43,827 nucleotides of DNA from a virus, in the IMG/VR virus record IMGVR_UViG_3300017598_001824, positions 1-43,827 of that record; one strand, written 5' to 3'. Shown piece by piece: positions 16,733-24,867 of the stretch. The number at the start of each line of letters is the position of its first letter. Within the stretch, counting starts at the first letter, position 1. The position numbers and the translations under genes are program-made. Under the pieces are notes generated by a model that saw nothing but the letters and a program-made list of their open reading frames with translations, was not told the origin of the DNA and did no database searches.

Positions 16733-18048
16733 AAGAAGATCCACGGTTAGATAAGCTGGGTATCCTGATAACTTCTCACCCTAAGCAACAGAAGTTCTGG
16801 AAGTATGGTTTGGGGTCATGGGAAGGGTGTCCGCTCTTCCTGCTGATGGGGTACGACGATGAGAACACTGACGAACTCCCTCTCGACCAGATTATGCCGC
16901 CTGTAAACGAGATGTTCGTAACTGGCCGGCCGAAAGGCCATATAGGTCATTTTAAGGGTGAGCTGGTACAGATGAGACAGGGCGGGCTGCTCTTGCAGGA
17001 GAAAGGCTTCGAGTATATCTTTAAGACAGCTGCTGATACTGAATGGTGGAGATGGAGAAACCTTCAGAAGATGTGGAGGGAACTAGGTGATAACGATTTC
17101 ATCTATAAAGGGACAACCGTGCTCTTCGGACGTCTGGATGCTTTTAACAAATGCATGGAGCTGTGGGACAAAAGGCCGAAATGTGGAGGGGCGGAGCTTT
17201 ACTTTAATAGTCAGGTAAGAACGCTTGGGATAAAATACGACATAAGAGGTGACTCTTTCTGGCAGCCCTTTTTGGGGAGATCTCACACTCAAGGAGAGTA
17301 TGCCCTAAACAATGATATAAACGTTACAAACACGTGGACGGTGGGCCAAGTGTGGGGGGAGGACTATAAGCATAAGGACATTAGTAGTCTGGCAAAACAA
17401 AAGTCCTCTACCCTAATATTAGAGGCAGCAGGCAGAAGAAAAGACGACGTAAGAAAGATCAAAGAGCTGGGGAAGTGGTATCAGACTATTCATTTAGACG
17501 ATGAGCTAAGCACTCCCGGCGCAAAGAACTTTGGTGAGCCGACATGGGAAATGATGGAGCCGTTTCTCCCGGACGTAAAAGGGAAGTGGGTTCTTGATAT
17601 CGGTTGTAATGCAGGATGCTTCTCCTTCCATCTGTGTCGGAAAGGCGCAAAGAGTGTGTTAGGAATAGATGCTAGTGAACGATATCTTGCGCAGGCCCGT
17701 TTTGTGAAAGAGTATCTTGAGCAGAAAGAGGGACGGGAGTATCCGGTTGAGTTCTCGCAAGTCAAGCTTCAGTTTGAGAAGGAGCCTAATATTCTTGACC
17801 ATATCCAGCACAGCTTTCCCGTTGTCTTTCTCAGTGCTTTCATTCATCATGTGAAACCGGTAGAGAAAGTAGCTGAAAAACTGTTTGGCCTTGCTACCCA
17901 ATCGCTTGTTGCGTGGCTGGTTGTGGACAAAAATCGGACAGATCTGGCATTTATCAAACTGGCTGGCAACTTGGGCTGGAAGGTTGCTCACGACGGGTCA
18001 TCACCGAAGCGAAAAAGATATTGTATGGTGTATGAAAAAGTCAGGTAG
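16729..18048 (+). CDS. Glycosyltransferase-like/methyltransferase fusion (CmoB-like methyltransferase)
   Basis: 439 residues. Residues 1-215 have GT-A-like features: an N-terminal beta strand LGILITSHP, acidic FKTAADTEWW (near 98-107) as a candidate DxD-like site, and GAELYFNSQ. Residues 245-439 are a class I methyltransferase with WYQTIHLDDELSTPG leading into WVLDIGCNAGCFSF (motif I D290, G292, G296) and VLGIDAS. This lead-in strongly resembles the tRNA carboxymethyluridine enzyme CmoB and its sugar-modifying relatives. It is the second glycosyltransferase-methyltransferase fusion in the window, with a different methyltransferase lineage from the first. Glycosyltransferase assignment is less sure than methyltransferase. 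Confidence 0.65.
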   Translation: MKEDPRLDKLGILITSHPKQQKFWKYGLGSWEGCPLFLLMGYDDENTDELPLDQIMPPVNEMFVTGRPKGHIGHFKGELVQMRQGGLLLQEKGFEYIFKTAADTEWWRWRNLQKMWRELGDNDFIYKGTTVLFGRLDAFNKCMELWDKRPKCGGAELYFNSQVRTLGIKYDIRGDSFWQPFLGRSHTQGEYALNNDINVTNTWTVGQVWGEDYKHKDISSLAKQKSSTLILEAAGRRKDDVRKIKELGKWYQTIHLDDELSTPGAKNFGEPTWEMMEPFLPDVKGKWVLDIGCNAGCFSFHLCRKGAKSVLGIDASERYLAQARFVKEYLEQKEGREYPVEFSQVKLQFEKEPNILDHIQHSFPVVFLSAFIHHVKPVEKVAEKLFGLATQSLVAWLVVDKNRTDLAFIKLAGNLGWKVAHDGSSPKRKRYCMVYEKVR

Positions 18049-18490
18049 ATCTTTTAGGCTGATGGAAAACCACCTTGAGATAACAGGCGCTTGTGATCCA
18101 TTAAGCTGGGGCGATGTTTGGAGAAAGGTAAAGAGAATAGAGAGAGGCAAAGAACTCAAGATGTGCTCACACGTAGATCCTTTTTTGGCAATTAATATAA
18201 ACCTGAGAACGAAGCGGGACGATGCAAGGATTTTGAGAAATCTGGATAATCGCTACTATAAAGGGGCAGCGTTAGGCCAGCTGTTTCAGAAGTTGTTTGC
18301 AAGCATAAAGAAAGAGGGAGTGTTGACCCCGGTATGGGCTTATACCTTGCCAGAGGATCATGAGTATTGGAGGAAGAGGAAGAAACAGTATAACCCCAAA
18401 GCTTATGTGGTTGAAGACGGCAGGCATCGAACGGTAGTTTGCCAGTTCTGGGACATCCTAGTGCCGGCGTTTATCTTAGTAGCTCAATAA
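18032..18490 (+). CDS. ParB/sulfiredoxin-like domain protein
   Basis: 152 residues from ATG 18032, which overlaps the upstream stop by 17 bases. A longer open frame exists upstream but lies entirely within the fusion gene; an alternative start is ATG 18062. The key motif is VVEDGRHRTVVCQFW (DGRHR at 129-133) followed by LVPAFI. This is the ParB N-terminal/sulfiredoxin-fold signature that binds nucleotide. VDPFLAININ (48-57) and VLTPVWAY (97-104) fit the preceding strands. The role in a glycosylation island is unclear: a nucleotide-binding accessory protein or a DNA-binding regulator. There is no C-terminal DNA-binding domain as in full ParB. Confidence 0.55.
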   Translation: MKKSGRSFRLMENHLEITGACDPLSWGDVWRKVKRIERGKELKMCSHVDPFLAININLRTKRDDARILRNLDNRYYKGAALGQLFQKLFASIKKEGVLTPVWAYTLPEDHEYWRKRKKQYNPKAYVVEDGRHRTVVCQFWDILVPAFILVAQ

Positions 18491-18509
18491 ATCGAGAGGA
18501 GGAAAAAGT

Positions 18510-19523
18510 ATGAAAGTAGCGTTCTTTGGACCGTGGATCGGTGAGTTTGGCTGGGAGTTAATGACATGGCAGGCATGGTGCAGGAAGAAGTCTCGTGAGT
18601 TTGATAAGTCCTACGTTTGCTCCTTTCCTGACATGGAGCCACTCTACAAGGACTTCGCTGAGTTCATCCCTCATGACCACGAAGGCCGAGCTCTTGACTG
18701 GCATAAGGTCGAGAATATGGAGAAGTGTAAATATGAGGTACCTGACGACGTGACAGATAAGTTCTTGCCTCCGAAGAAGTATGTGGTTGATGGTGAGTTT
18801 ATCAAGTTTGGCGATCGGTCTGGCAAACGTCATCCATACGAATATCTTATTCATGCTCGTGGCATAGGTAGAGGAGGGAAAGATTACCCTCTCGATCTAT
18901 GGAAGAAGATTGTATCAGGTCTACCACCGGGCAAAGTAGCGTCAGTTGGCACACTAAGAGACCACCATATCGAGGACACGGTAGATCTTCGGACGGTTGA
19001 TCTCGACAATCTCATGTTTTATCTGTCAGGAGCTACCTGTGTAATCGGGCAATCGTCCGGCGTTATGCATCTCGCTACTCTTTGCTGTGCTCCTATCGTT
19101 GTCTGGGGGGATCCCAAGACATACTTTAACGAAACTCTTGACACTCGTTACAGGAAAACGTGGAACCCGTTTAAGACGCCTGTAAAATTTATCCCTGACG
19201 ATAACTGGAAGCCGGATCCTCAACGGGTTGTTGATAGTGTGCTTTCTAAAGCTCTCCCGGTACCTGCACCAGTGAAACTCGAAAAGGTGGGAGATTATCC
19301 TCCGCAAGAGATCAAAGACAGGGTGATGGCTGCGGTAGATTCGGGTAGATATCTCATGACTATATCGTATAAGAATGGGGCTGGCTTAGAACACTTTACA
19401 ATTACAAAAAACTTTCAAGCTGATGACATTCTCCCATCTATGGACGAAGTAATTAAACAGCTCAAAACTAAGCACCTTGGCTCTCAGAAACCAAAGAAAG
19501 TAGAGGTAGCTTCATGGCGATGA
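18510..19523 (+). CDS. GT9-like glycosyltransferase (GT-B fold)
   Basis: 337 residues. The N-terminus FFGPWIGEFGWELMTWQ matches a group of phage GT-B glycosyltransferases. The C-terminal half has the GT9 (heptosyltransferase-like) signature: LSGATCVIGQSSGVMHLAT at about 172-190, then PIVVWGDP at 195-202, where the donor nucleotide binds. It likely transfers a hexose or heptose from a nucleotide-activated sugar. Start ATG has AGAGGAGG. It overlaps the next glycosyltransferase by 10 bases, so the two are co-translated and may act in sequence. Donor and acceptor are not readable from sequence. Confidence 0.7.
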   Translation: MKVAFFGPWIGEFGWELMTWQAWCRKKSREFDKSYVCSFPDMEPLYKDFAEFIPHDHEGRALDWHKVENMEKCKYEVPDDVTDKFLPPKKYVVDGEFIKFGDRSGKRHPYEYLIHARGIGRGGKDYPLDLWKKIVSGLPPGKVASVGTLRDHHIEDTVDLRTVDLDNLMFYLSGATCVIGQSSGVMHLATLCCAPIVVWGDPKTYFNETLDTRYRKTWNPFKTPVKFIPDDNWKPDPQRVVDSVLSKALPVPAPVKLEKVGDYPPQEIKDRVMAAVDSGRYLMTISYKNGAGLEHFTITKNFQADDILPSMDEVIKQLKTKHLGSQKPKKVEVASWR

Positions 19524-21592
19524 CAAAGGTAGAGTTTCATAGTGGGCTGGCTGTAGGCGACACGCTTATGGTGACATGTGCGATAAGAGATCTTAAAACA
19601 TCATACCCAGACAAGTATCTGATCCGGGTAAAGACGCTTGCCCCTCACATATGGGACAATAACCCAAATCTGTCTGAGTTTGATGATCCCGACATGGTTG
19701 TTGAGCTCGGTCCTAAACGGTTTGTACAAGGCTCCCAGACACGTGGTTTACATTATGCAAACGCTTTCAGAGAGTCGATGGAGCATAATCTGAATATCCC
19801 TATCCGGCAGGGACATATCAAGCCGGATCTTTATTTAAGCGAAGAGGAGAAGGCAGATAAGATCGTAGATGGCCACTACTGGATTATTGTAGCTGGCGGC
19901 AAGCCTGATTTCGGGACAAAGATATGGCCGCCAGAATACTGGCAGGAGGTTATCGATGCTTGTCCTGAAATCACGTTCGTTCAATTAGGAGAGTCTAAGC
20001 ATAATCACCCGGTTCTAAAAGGTGACAACGTTATCAACCTTATAGGAACAACCGAAGATCCAGAGACAGGACTCCGTGACCTATTTAAACTGTTCTACCA
20101 CTGTGATGGCTCTCTCGGTCTAGTCTCGATGCAGATGCATCTAGCAGCCGCATTTGACAAGGCGTGCGTTGTTGTAGCTGGAGCTAGAGAACCAGCCTCC
20201 TTTGAGCAATATAATCATCACCGGTACCTTCACCTTCAAGGCTCCCTCCGGTGCAAGAACGACTGTGAGAATTGCAAGAGTTATTCTACAGGCAAGGATC
20301 AGAAAGGGAAGAAACGTCATCTTTGTTCTGGTCAGGATGTTCAGACAGACTACTGGAAAGATGCCAAACTCTGCCCAGACTACGACCCTATCGACCCAGC
20401 CAAGCTTTATATCAGAGCCTGCTGGAAATCAAAGCTTGAGGATTGTACGAACCTTGTTGAGCGGTTTGGCAAACCCTATCCTAAGTGTATCACGATGATC
20501 CAGCCGGATGACGTGGTAGGAGCTATCAACTCATACTATGAAGGTGGAGCATTACGTGTAGGCAAGGAGCAGACCAAGGTTGTCAGGGTAGCTCCTCCAG
20601 TTCTCGACCACGCTCCTTTCCCTGTCCCTACTGACAAGCCGATCTTTAAGATGGTATGTAATGCCCATGCCTATATAGGTGGGGAGAGATCCGTTGCGTG
20701 GATCATGAATGCTATGGAGCGAGAAGGCTATCACGTTCAGCTTGTTCCGACAAAGGGAGTATGTGAAGAGTTCAGGCGGAATATCCCCTCTTCTGTTGAG
20801 ATAACTGACGCCCTGACTGACCCTTGTGATATCATTATGATCTACGCTAATGACATGATCTGGAATTTTGAGCGGGAAGAATATAAGATCATGGAGAAGG
20901 TACAGGCAGACAAGAAGATCCTCATGCTCAATTTCAAGCTTGGTGGGGCTGGCAAAGCAGAGTGGACGAAACACTGGGATCTCTACGGGTTTCTCTGCTC
21001 GACTATGCGAGATGACTTTCTCAAACGAGTACCAGACGCAAACTGTTTCGTCCTCCCACCAGCTGTTGACATCGAACCGTTCTTGGCTGAGAGTATCAAC
21101 TATAACCGGACGCTCCACCTTGTTCGTCACAGCTCACAAGGAGACCGGAAGTATTCAGAAGATACAAATGACCTGATAGGGGAGATCAAACAGAAGTCTC
21201 CTTCAACTATCTTTTCGTTTATGCCAGCTCCCTCATTCTTAAACGGTACTCAGAAAGTTCACAAGTTCAGCGTTAATCAGCTGTCCGTCATCGACTTCCT
21301 CAAGCGTGGTACGTGTTTCTGGTACAGGTTGCCAGATGGGTATACTGATCAAGGTCCTCGCACGATCGTTGAGGCAATGGCAATCGGCCTACCAGTAATA
21401 GCTGACAACCGATGGGGAGCGAAAGATAGAGTGACAGATAGTACCGGGTGGCTGTGTGACTCAACGGCTGAATACGTTGATGTCATCGGCACGCTCAACC
21501 ATCATATCTTACATGAGAAAGGACTTGCTGCAAAAGAGTGGGCAAGCAAAGAGTTTGACCCAAACAACTGGGTAGAAGTGATTAAAGGGTAA
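19514..21592 (+). CDS. Double glycosyltransferase (GT9-like plus GT4-like)
   Basis: 692 residues in three parts. Residues 1-240 are GT9-like: GLAVGDTLM (11-19), IIVAGGKPDFGTKIWP, then SLGLVSMQMHLAAAF near 197-211. About 245-315 is a Cys-rich insert with CKNDCENC, CSGQD, CPDYD, CWKS and CTNL, possibly a metal-binding linker. About 375-690 is a second GT-B domain ending in TIVEAMAIGLPVIADNRWG near 617-635, the GT4 donor-site pattern (E and G residues). The fusion could add two successive sugars. An alternative start exists at the third codon (ATG 19520). Confidence 0.68.
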   Translation: MAMTKVEFHSGLAVGDTLMVTCAIRDLKTSYPDKYLIRVKTLAPHIWDNNPNLSEFDDPDMVVELGPKRFVQGSQTRGLHYANAFRESMEHNLNIPIRQGHIKPDLYLSEEEKADKIVDGHYWIIVAGGKPDFGTKIWPPEYWQEVIDACPEITFVQLGESKHNHPVLKGDNVINLIGTTEDPETGLRDLFKLFYHCDGSLGLVSMQMHLAAAFDKACVVVAGAREPASFEQYNHHRYLHLQGSLRCKNDCENCKSYSTGKDQKGKKRHLCSGQDVQTDYWKDAKLCPDYDPIDPAKLYIRACWKSKLEDCTNLVERFGKPYPKCITMIQPDDVVGAINSYYEGGALRVGKEQTKVVRVAPPVLDHAPFPVPTDKPIFKMVCNAHAYIGGERSVAWIMNAMEREGYHVQLVPTKGVCEEFRRNIPSSVEITDALTDPCDIIMIYANDMIWNFEREEYKIMEKVQADKKILMLNFKLGGAGKAEWTKHWDLYGFLCSTMRDDFLKRVPDANCFVLPPAVDIEPFLAESINYNRTLHLVRHSSQGDRKYSEDTNDLIGEIKQKSPSTIFSFMPAPSFLNGTQKVHKFSVNQLSVIDFLKRGTCFWYRLPDGYTDQGPRTIVEAMAIGLPVIADNRWGAKDRVTDSTGWLCDSTAEYVDVIGTLNHHILHEKGLAAKEWASKEFDPNNWVEVIKG

Positions 21593-21620
21593 GCATACCT
21601 GAGCAAATAGGTTAAATCAG

Positions 21621-21700
21621 CCCTTGTTACTGTGCGCACAGGGGGAACGATAACAAGAAACCGTATCGTATCTTTCTTCAGTAGCAAGGGTTTCTTGCGT
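21621..21700 (+). promoter_or_regulatory. Structured intergenic RNA element before the Ser-rich gene
   Basis: CCCTTGTTACTG (21621-21632) pairs with CAGTAGCAAGGG (21679-21690) as a 12-bp stem with one G-U pair, followed by TTTCTTG. Inside, ACGATA (21647-21652) pairs with TATCGT (21664-21669). A perfect 12-bp DNA palindrome CTGTGCGCACAG (21630-21641) overlaps the left arm. The element fills the 123-base gap between the glycosyltransferases and the Ser-rich gene. It may be a terminator, attenuator or protein-binding site. Confidence 0.5.
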
Positions 21701-21715
21701 ATTTAGGAGCAACAA

Positions 21716-24556
21716 GTGGCAAACAGCTGGGATACAATACCTCCAACAAGCACAAGTTTAGAATGCGATGAAAGCCAGATCGCAAAGTATGAGGCGAAAA
21801 GGTACTATAGACCAGATCCGTCTTTCGACCCTGAAGCTATTATAGCGGCAGGTGGAGATTGGGTAAAGGAACTAAACGATAACTATCTAATTAGCGAAGA
21901 GGTTGTCTCTTATAGCTACATCACAAACATAAAAGTTAAGAAGGTTAAAGATGAAGACTTAAGCAAACGAACTCCGAGTTCTCTGTTTATAAAAAAAGCA
22001 GCAGGTATTGGTTCTCAACAAGCATGGGAAGGTAGGTTTTGGGGCGCTCCAGTACAACACAAGATTGGTGGTGAGTGGTATCAGGTTAATTTTGCTACAA
22101 TTACAAAAGATGCTTGGAATGCACAGGTCGGAGAAGATAAGCAGATAACAAGTATTATACTGAGCGTTGGGGCTTCTTCGGCATTCGAGTCAGACTCAGG
22201 TGGAGATGGTGCAACACATTACTCAGTTTGGTCTGTGAGCCCTTTGGTATGGTTTGGAAAACATTGTCAGGCTACAAACGTAGCTGTCTATGATATAGAT
22301 TACATCGGTGTTGGGAGTAGTTGGCAGTTCCTGTACGGCGTTGTCTATAACGTAAATGTAAGGAGAGGATTTATTCCTTTCGACACTTCTACTTTGCCAG
22401 CAGATATTACGATAGATTCCGCAACAATTCGGCTAAGAATATATGGCTCTTCTGGTTCACCAAAAGATATAGGATTAGTTCAAACAACACAGGTTGACCC
22501 AGAAGCTTTAGCTGCTGCCGACCATCAAAAATGTGGTTCATGCCCTTCCCCCCCGACAGAGGGAGCATCAAGGATACAAGCTCCGTCAAGTGGCTATAAT
22601 ACCTTTACCCTAAACTCAACAGGAGAAGGATGGATAGTTCACGATGAAGTAAATTTTTCACGTTTTGGGGTCAGAGGTAGTCATGACATGGATGACAGCT
22701 CTGGTGGCACCCTTCACAACGAACTTGTGACATTCTATTCTGCTAATTACGCAACAGCAGCTTACAGACCTCTTCTAACAGTAGAGTATACAGAGGGTGA
22801 GTCCTCTTCTTCAAGCTCTTCATCTTCCTCAATATCATCGAGCAGCAGTATATCTTCATCGTCCTCCTCTTCTTCAATTTCCAGCAGCTCATCGTCCAGT
22901 TCAGTCTCGTCCTCTTCCTCAAGCAGTAGCATGTCATCCTCATCGTCCAGCTCTTCGATAAGTAGCTCATCGTCCTCGTCGTCGATCAGCAGTAGTTCCT
23001 CCTCATCCAGTATTTCGTCATCAAGCAGTTCGTCGTCGATCAGCTCGTCATCGTCAAGCAGTAGTATTTCTTCGTCGAGCTCTTCGTCATCTAGCAGCAT
23101 ATCATCCAGCTCCTCATCTTCATCAAGTTCAATATCGTCCAGCAGTAGCAGCTCGTCAATCTCAAGCTCTTCCTCATCTTCCTCGATCAGTAGCAGTAGT
23201 AGCTCTTCTTCCATCAGCAGTTCATCGTCCAGTAGCTCCATATCCTCGTCGTCATCATCGAGCAGTATCTCCTCATCATCGTCATCAAGCAGCATTAGTT
23301 CATCAAGTTCCAGTAGCTCTATATCAAGCAGCTCGTCATCAAGCAGTATATCGTCGTCGTCCTCGTCGAGTTCAATATCCTCTTCCTCAAGCAGCTCGTC
23401 AATCTCAAGCTCTTCATCCAGTAGCTCGATTAGCAGTAGTTCATCCAGCAGTAGCATATCATCCTCGTCATCGAGCTCGTCGATCTCGTCGTCCAGCAGT
23501 TCTTCGTCGATCAGCAGCTCATCCAGCTCCAGCTCAATATCGTCGAGTAGCAGTAGTTCCTCGATCAGCTCGTCAAGCTCTTCGTCGTCAATCAGTAGTT
23601 CCAGCTCGTCAAGCTCAATTAGCTCCTCGTCGTCCAGCTCGTCAATATCGTCCAGCAGCAGCTCATCATCGATCAGCAGCAGCTCGTCGTCGTCGAGTAT
23701 TTCTTCATCCAGTAGTTCCTCGTCGATCAGCTCGTCGAGTAGCAGTTCTTCGATCAGCAGCAGCAGCAGCTCGTCCAGTATTAGCTCCTCGTCCAGTAGC
23801 TCGTCCATCAGCTCCTCATCATCCAGCTCCTCAATTAGCAGCAGCTCGTCCAGCTCTTCGTCGTCTATTAGCTCGTCCAGCAGCAGTAGTTCCATATCTT
23901 CTTCGTCGAGCTCTTCCTCCTCCAGTATTAGCTCGTCCAGCTCCAGCAGTAGTATTTCCTCCTCTTCAAGCAGCAGCAGTATATCGTCCAGCTCATCGTC
24001 ATCATCGTCCAGTATCAGCAGCTCCTCGTCGAGCAGCAGTATATCGTCATCATCATCATCATCCAGTAGCAGCATTTCTTCATCCTCCTCATCCTCGTCG
24101 ATCAGTAGTTCGTCCTCATCCAGTTCAATCAGCTCAAGCTCATCGTCGAGCTCTATCAGCAGCTCGTCATCGTCATCATCATCATCGATCAGTTCGAGCA
24201 GCAGCAGTTCATCGTCATCATCCAGCAGTAGTATTTCAAGCTCCTCATCTTCCAGCTCAATATCCTCCTCCTCGTCCAGTAGTAGCTCATCGATCTCTAT
24301 GGGTGAGGCGCTTTATATTATCCACGTTCAACATAAAGAGGAGGCAAAAGTTGCTCTTTGCTATCAAAGCGACGATAATGTAACGGTATCCCTTGAGGAG
24401 GAGATAACCGCTAAACCTACATATGAAGAGGAGGGCCCTATGCAAATAGACTATGAAGAAGAGGTTAACTCAAAGATGAAGTTTGAGGAAGATCTCACAA
24501 TAACCGCAACATACGAAGAAGAGATAAACGTTCAACCAGAATATTATGACAGCTAA
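21716..24556 (+). CDS. Serine-rich-repeat tail/adhesin-like protein
   Basis: 946 residues from GTG 21716, with AGGAG 6 bases upstream. Residues 1-200 are unassigned and mixed. About 205-362 resemble a DNRLRE-type beta-sandwich stalk domain (GFIPFDTSTLPADITIDSA, ending RPLLTVEYTEG), a fold seen in surface proteins and carbohydrate-binding modules. Residues 363-861 are 499 codons of Ser/Ile repeats, mainly units of Ile plus eight Ser, with a few longer units and rare Val or Met in place of Ile. Residues about 862-946 hold an acidic decapeptide repeat. There is no signal peptide. Position among tail genes and after a glycosyltransferase island suggests a glycosylated stalk linking an N-terminal anchor to a C-terminal tip. 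Confidence 0.65.
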   Translation: MANSWDTIPPTSTSLECDESQIAKYEAKRYYRPDPSFDPEAIIAAGGDWVKELNDNYLISEEVVSYSYITNIKVKKVKDEDLSKRTPSSLFIKKAAGIGSQQAWEGRFWGAPVQHKIGGEWYQVNFATITKDAWNAQVGEDKQITSIILSVGASSAFESDSGGDGATHYSVWSVSPLVWFGKHCQATNVAVYDIDYIGVGSSWQFLYGVVYNVNVRRGFIPFDTSTLPADITIDSATIRLRIYGSSGSPKDIGLVQTTQVDPEALAAADHQKCGSCPSPPTEGASRIQAPSSGYNTFTLNSTGEGWIVHDEVNFSRFGVRGSHDMDDSSGGTLHNELVTFYSANYATAAYRPLLTVEYTEGESSSSSSSSSSISSSSSISSSSSSSSISSSSSSSSVSSSSSSSSMSSSSSSSSISSSSSSSSISSSSSSSSISSSSSSSSISSSSSSSSISSSSSSSSSSISSSSSSSSSSISSSSSSSSISSSSSSSSISSSSSSSSISSSSSSSSISSSSSSSSISSSSSSSSISSSSSSSSISSSSSSSSISSSSSSSSISSSSSSSSISSSSSSSSISSSSSSSSISSSSSSSSISSSSSSSSISSSSSSSSISSSSSSSSISSSSSSSSISSSSSSSSISSSSSSSSISSSSSSSSISSSSSSSSISSSSSSSSISSSSSSSSISSSSSSSSISSSSSSSSISSSSSSSSISSSSSSSSSSISSSSSSSSISSSSSSSSSSISSSSSSSSISSSSSSSSISSSSSSSSSSISSSSSSSSISSSSSSSSSSISSSSSSSSISSSSSSSSISSSSSSSSISSSSSSSSSSISSSSSSSSSSSSSSISSSSSSSSISSSSSSSSSSISMGEALYIIHVQHKEEAKVALCYQSDDNVTVSLEEEITAKPTYEEEGPMQIDYEEEVNSKMKFEEDLTITATYEEEINVQPEYYDS
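22802..24298 (+). repeat. 499-codon Ser/Ile repeat tract
   Basis: Every codon is Ser except for regularly spaced Ile (all three Ile codons are used) and single Val and Met. The dominant unit is nine residues, so roughly fifty units. All six Ser codons (TCN and AGY) are intermixed, so the DNA lacks long perfect repeats although the protein is nearly perfectly periodic. Confidence 0.9.
24383..24553 (+). repeat. Acidic decapeptide repeat at the C-terminus
   Basis: From residue 890 the sequence has a 10-residue period of the form x-x-x-(L/Y/F)-E-E-(E/D)-x-x-x, for example KPTYEEEGPM, QIDYEEEVNS and TATYEEEINV, in about five copies plus a degenerate end (QPEYYD). Alternating hydrophobic and acidic residues suggest beta-strand stacking. 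It may form the tip of the serine stalk. Confidence 0.75.
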
Positions 24557-24567
24557 GGAGGTGAGTT

Positions 24568-24858
24568 ATGGCCAGTCCAAGGTTTGCAGCAGGTACGATT
24601 ATCAGGATATCAGCAGAGATTACAGATTATGATGACACACTTATGGATCCATCGGAGGTCCCAGAAGTTTCAGTCCTAAAAGACGGAGCTGACGTTCAGG
24701 CTTACACAGCTATGACAAAAGATGATGTTGGCAAATACTACTACAGGTGGCAGTCAACCACAGCTATGGATGTCGGCAAGTATGCAACCAAGATTAAGGT
24801 CGTGAATAGTGGGCGCACGTCAATCAACCACGACGAAAGAGCCCTTTACCTATACTAA
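24568..24858 (+). CDS. Small Ig-like beta-sandwich protein
   Basis: 96 residues, all beta in pattern: GTIIRISAEITDYDD, VPEVSVLKDGADV, KYYYRWQSTTAMDVGKYA, and a C-terminal ALYLY strand. This resembles small Ig-like or baseplate-upper-protein N-terminal folds in phages. It is preceded by a strong AAGGAGGTGA and sits between the two serine-rich proteins, so it may be a stalk or tip partner. The exact family is not recognised. Confidence 0.55.
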   Translation: MASPRFAAGTIIRISAEITDYDDTLMDPSEVPEVSVLKDGADVQAYTAMTKDDVGKYYYRWQSTTAMDVGKYATKIKVVNSGRTSINHDERALYLY

Positions 24859-24867
24859 GAGGATATT

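Noticed and set aside
17885-18031. Upstream extension of the ParB-like gene.
   Set aside because: This part lies within the methyltransferase domain of the preceding gene, read in another frame, and shows no family resemblance. ATG 18032 gives a compact domain.
22762-24075. Long antisense open frame (437 residues, made of Asp, Glu, Leu and Ile) opposite the Ser-rich tract.
   Set aside because: It is the mirror of Ser codons read in a shifted frame on the other strand and has no ribosome binding site or complex sequence. The plus-strand gene has a good start, domains at both ends and colinear neighbours.
22802-24298. Possible CRISPR array or tandem DNA satellite, because of the visual repetitiveness.
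   Set aside because: There is no fixed DNA repeat or spacer; periodicity is at the protein level with varied codons, and the frame is open throughout.
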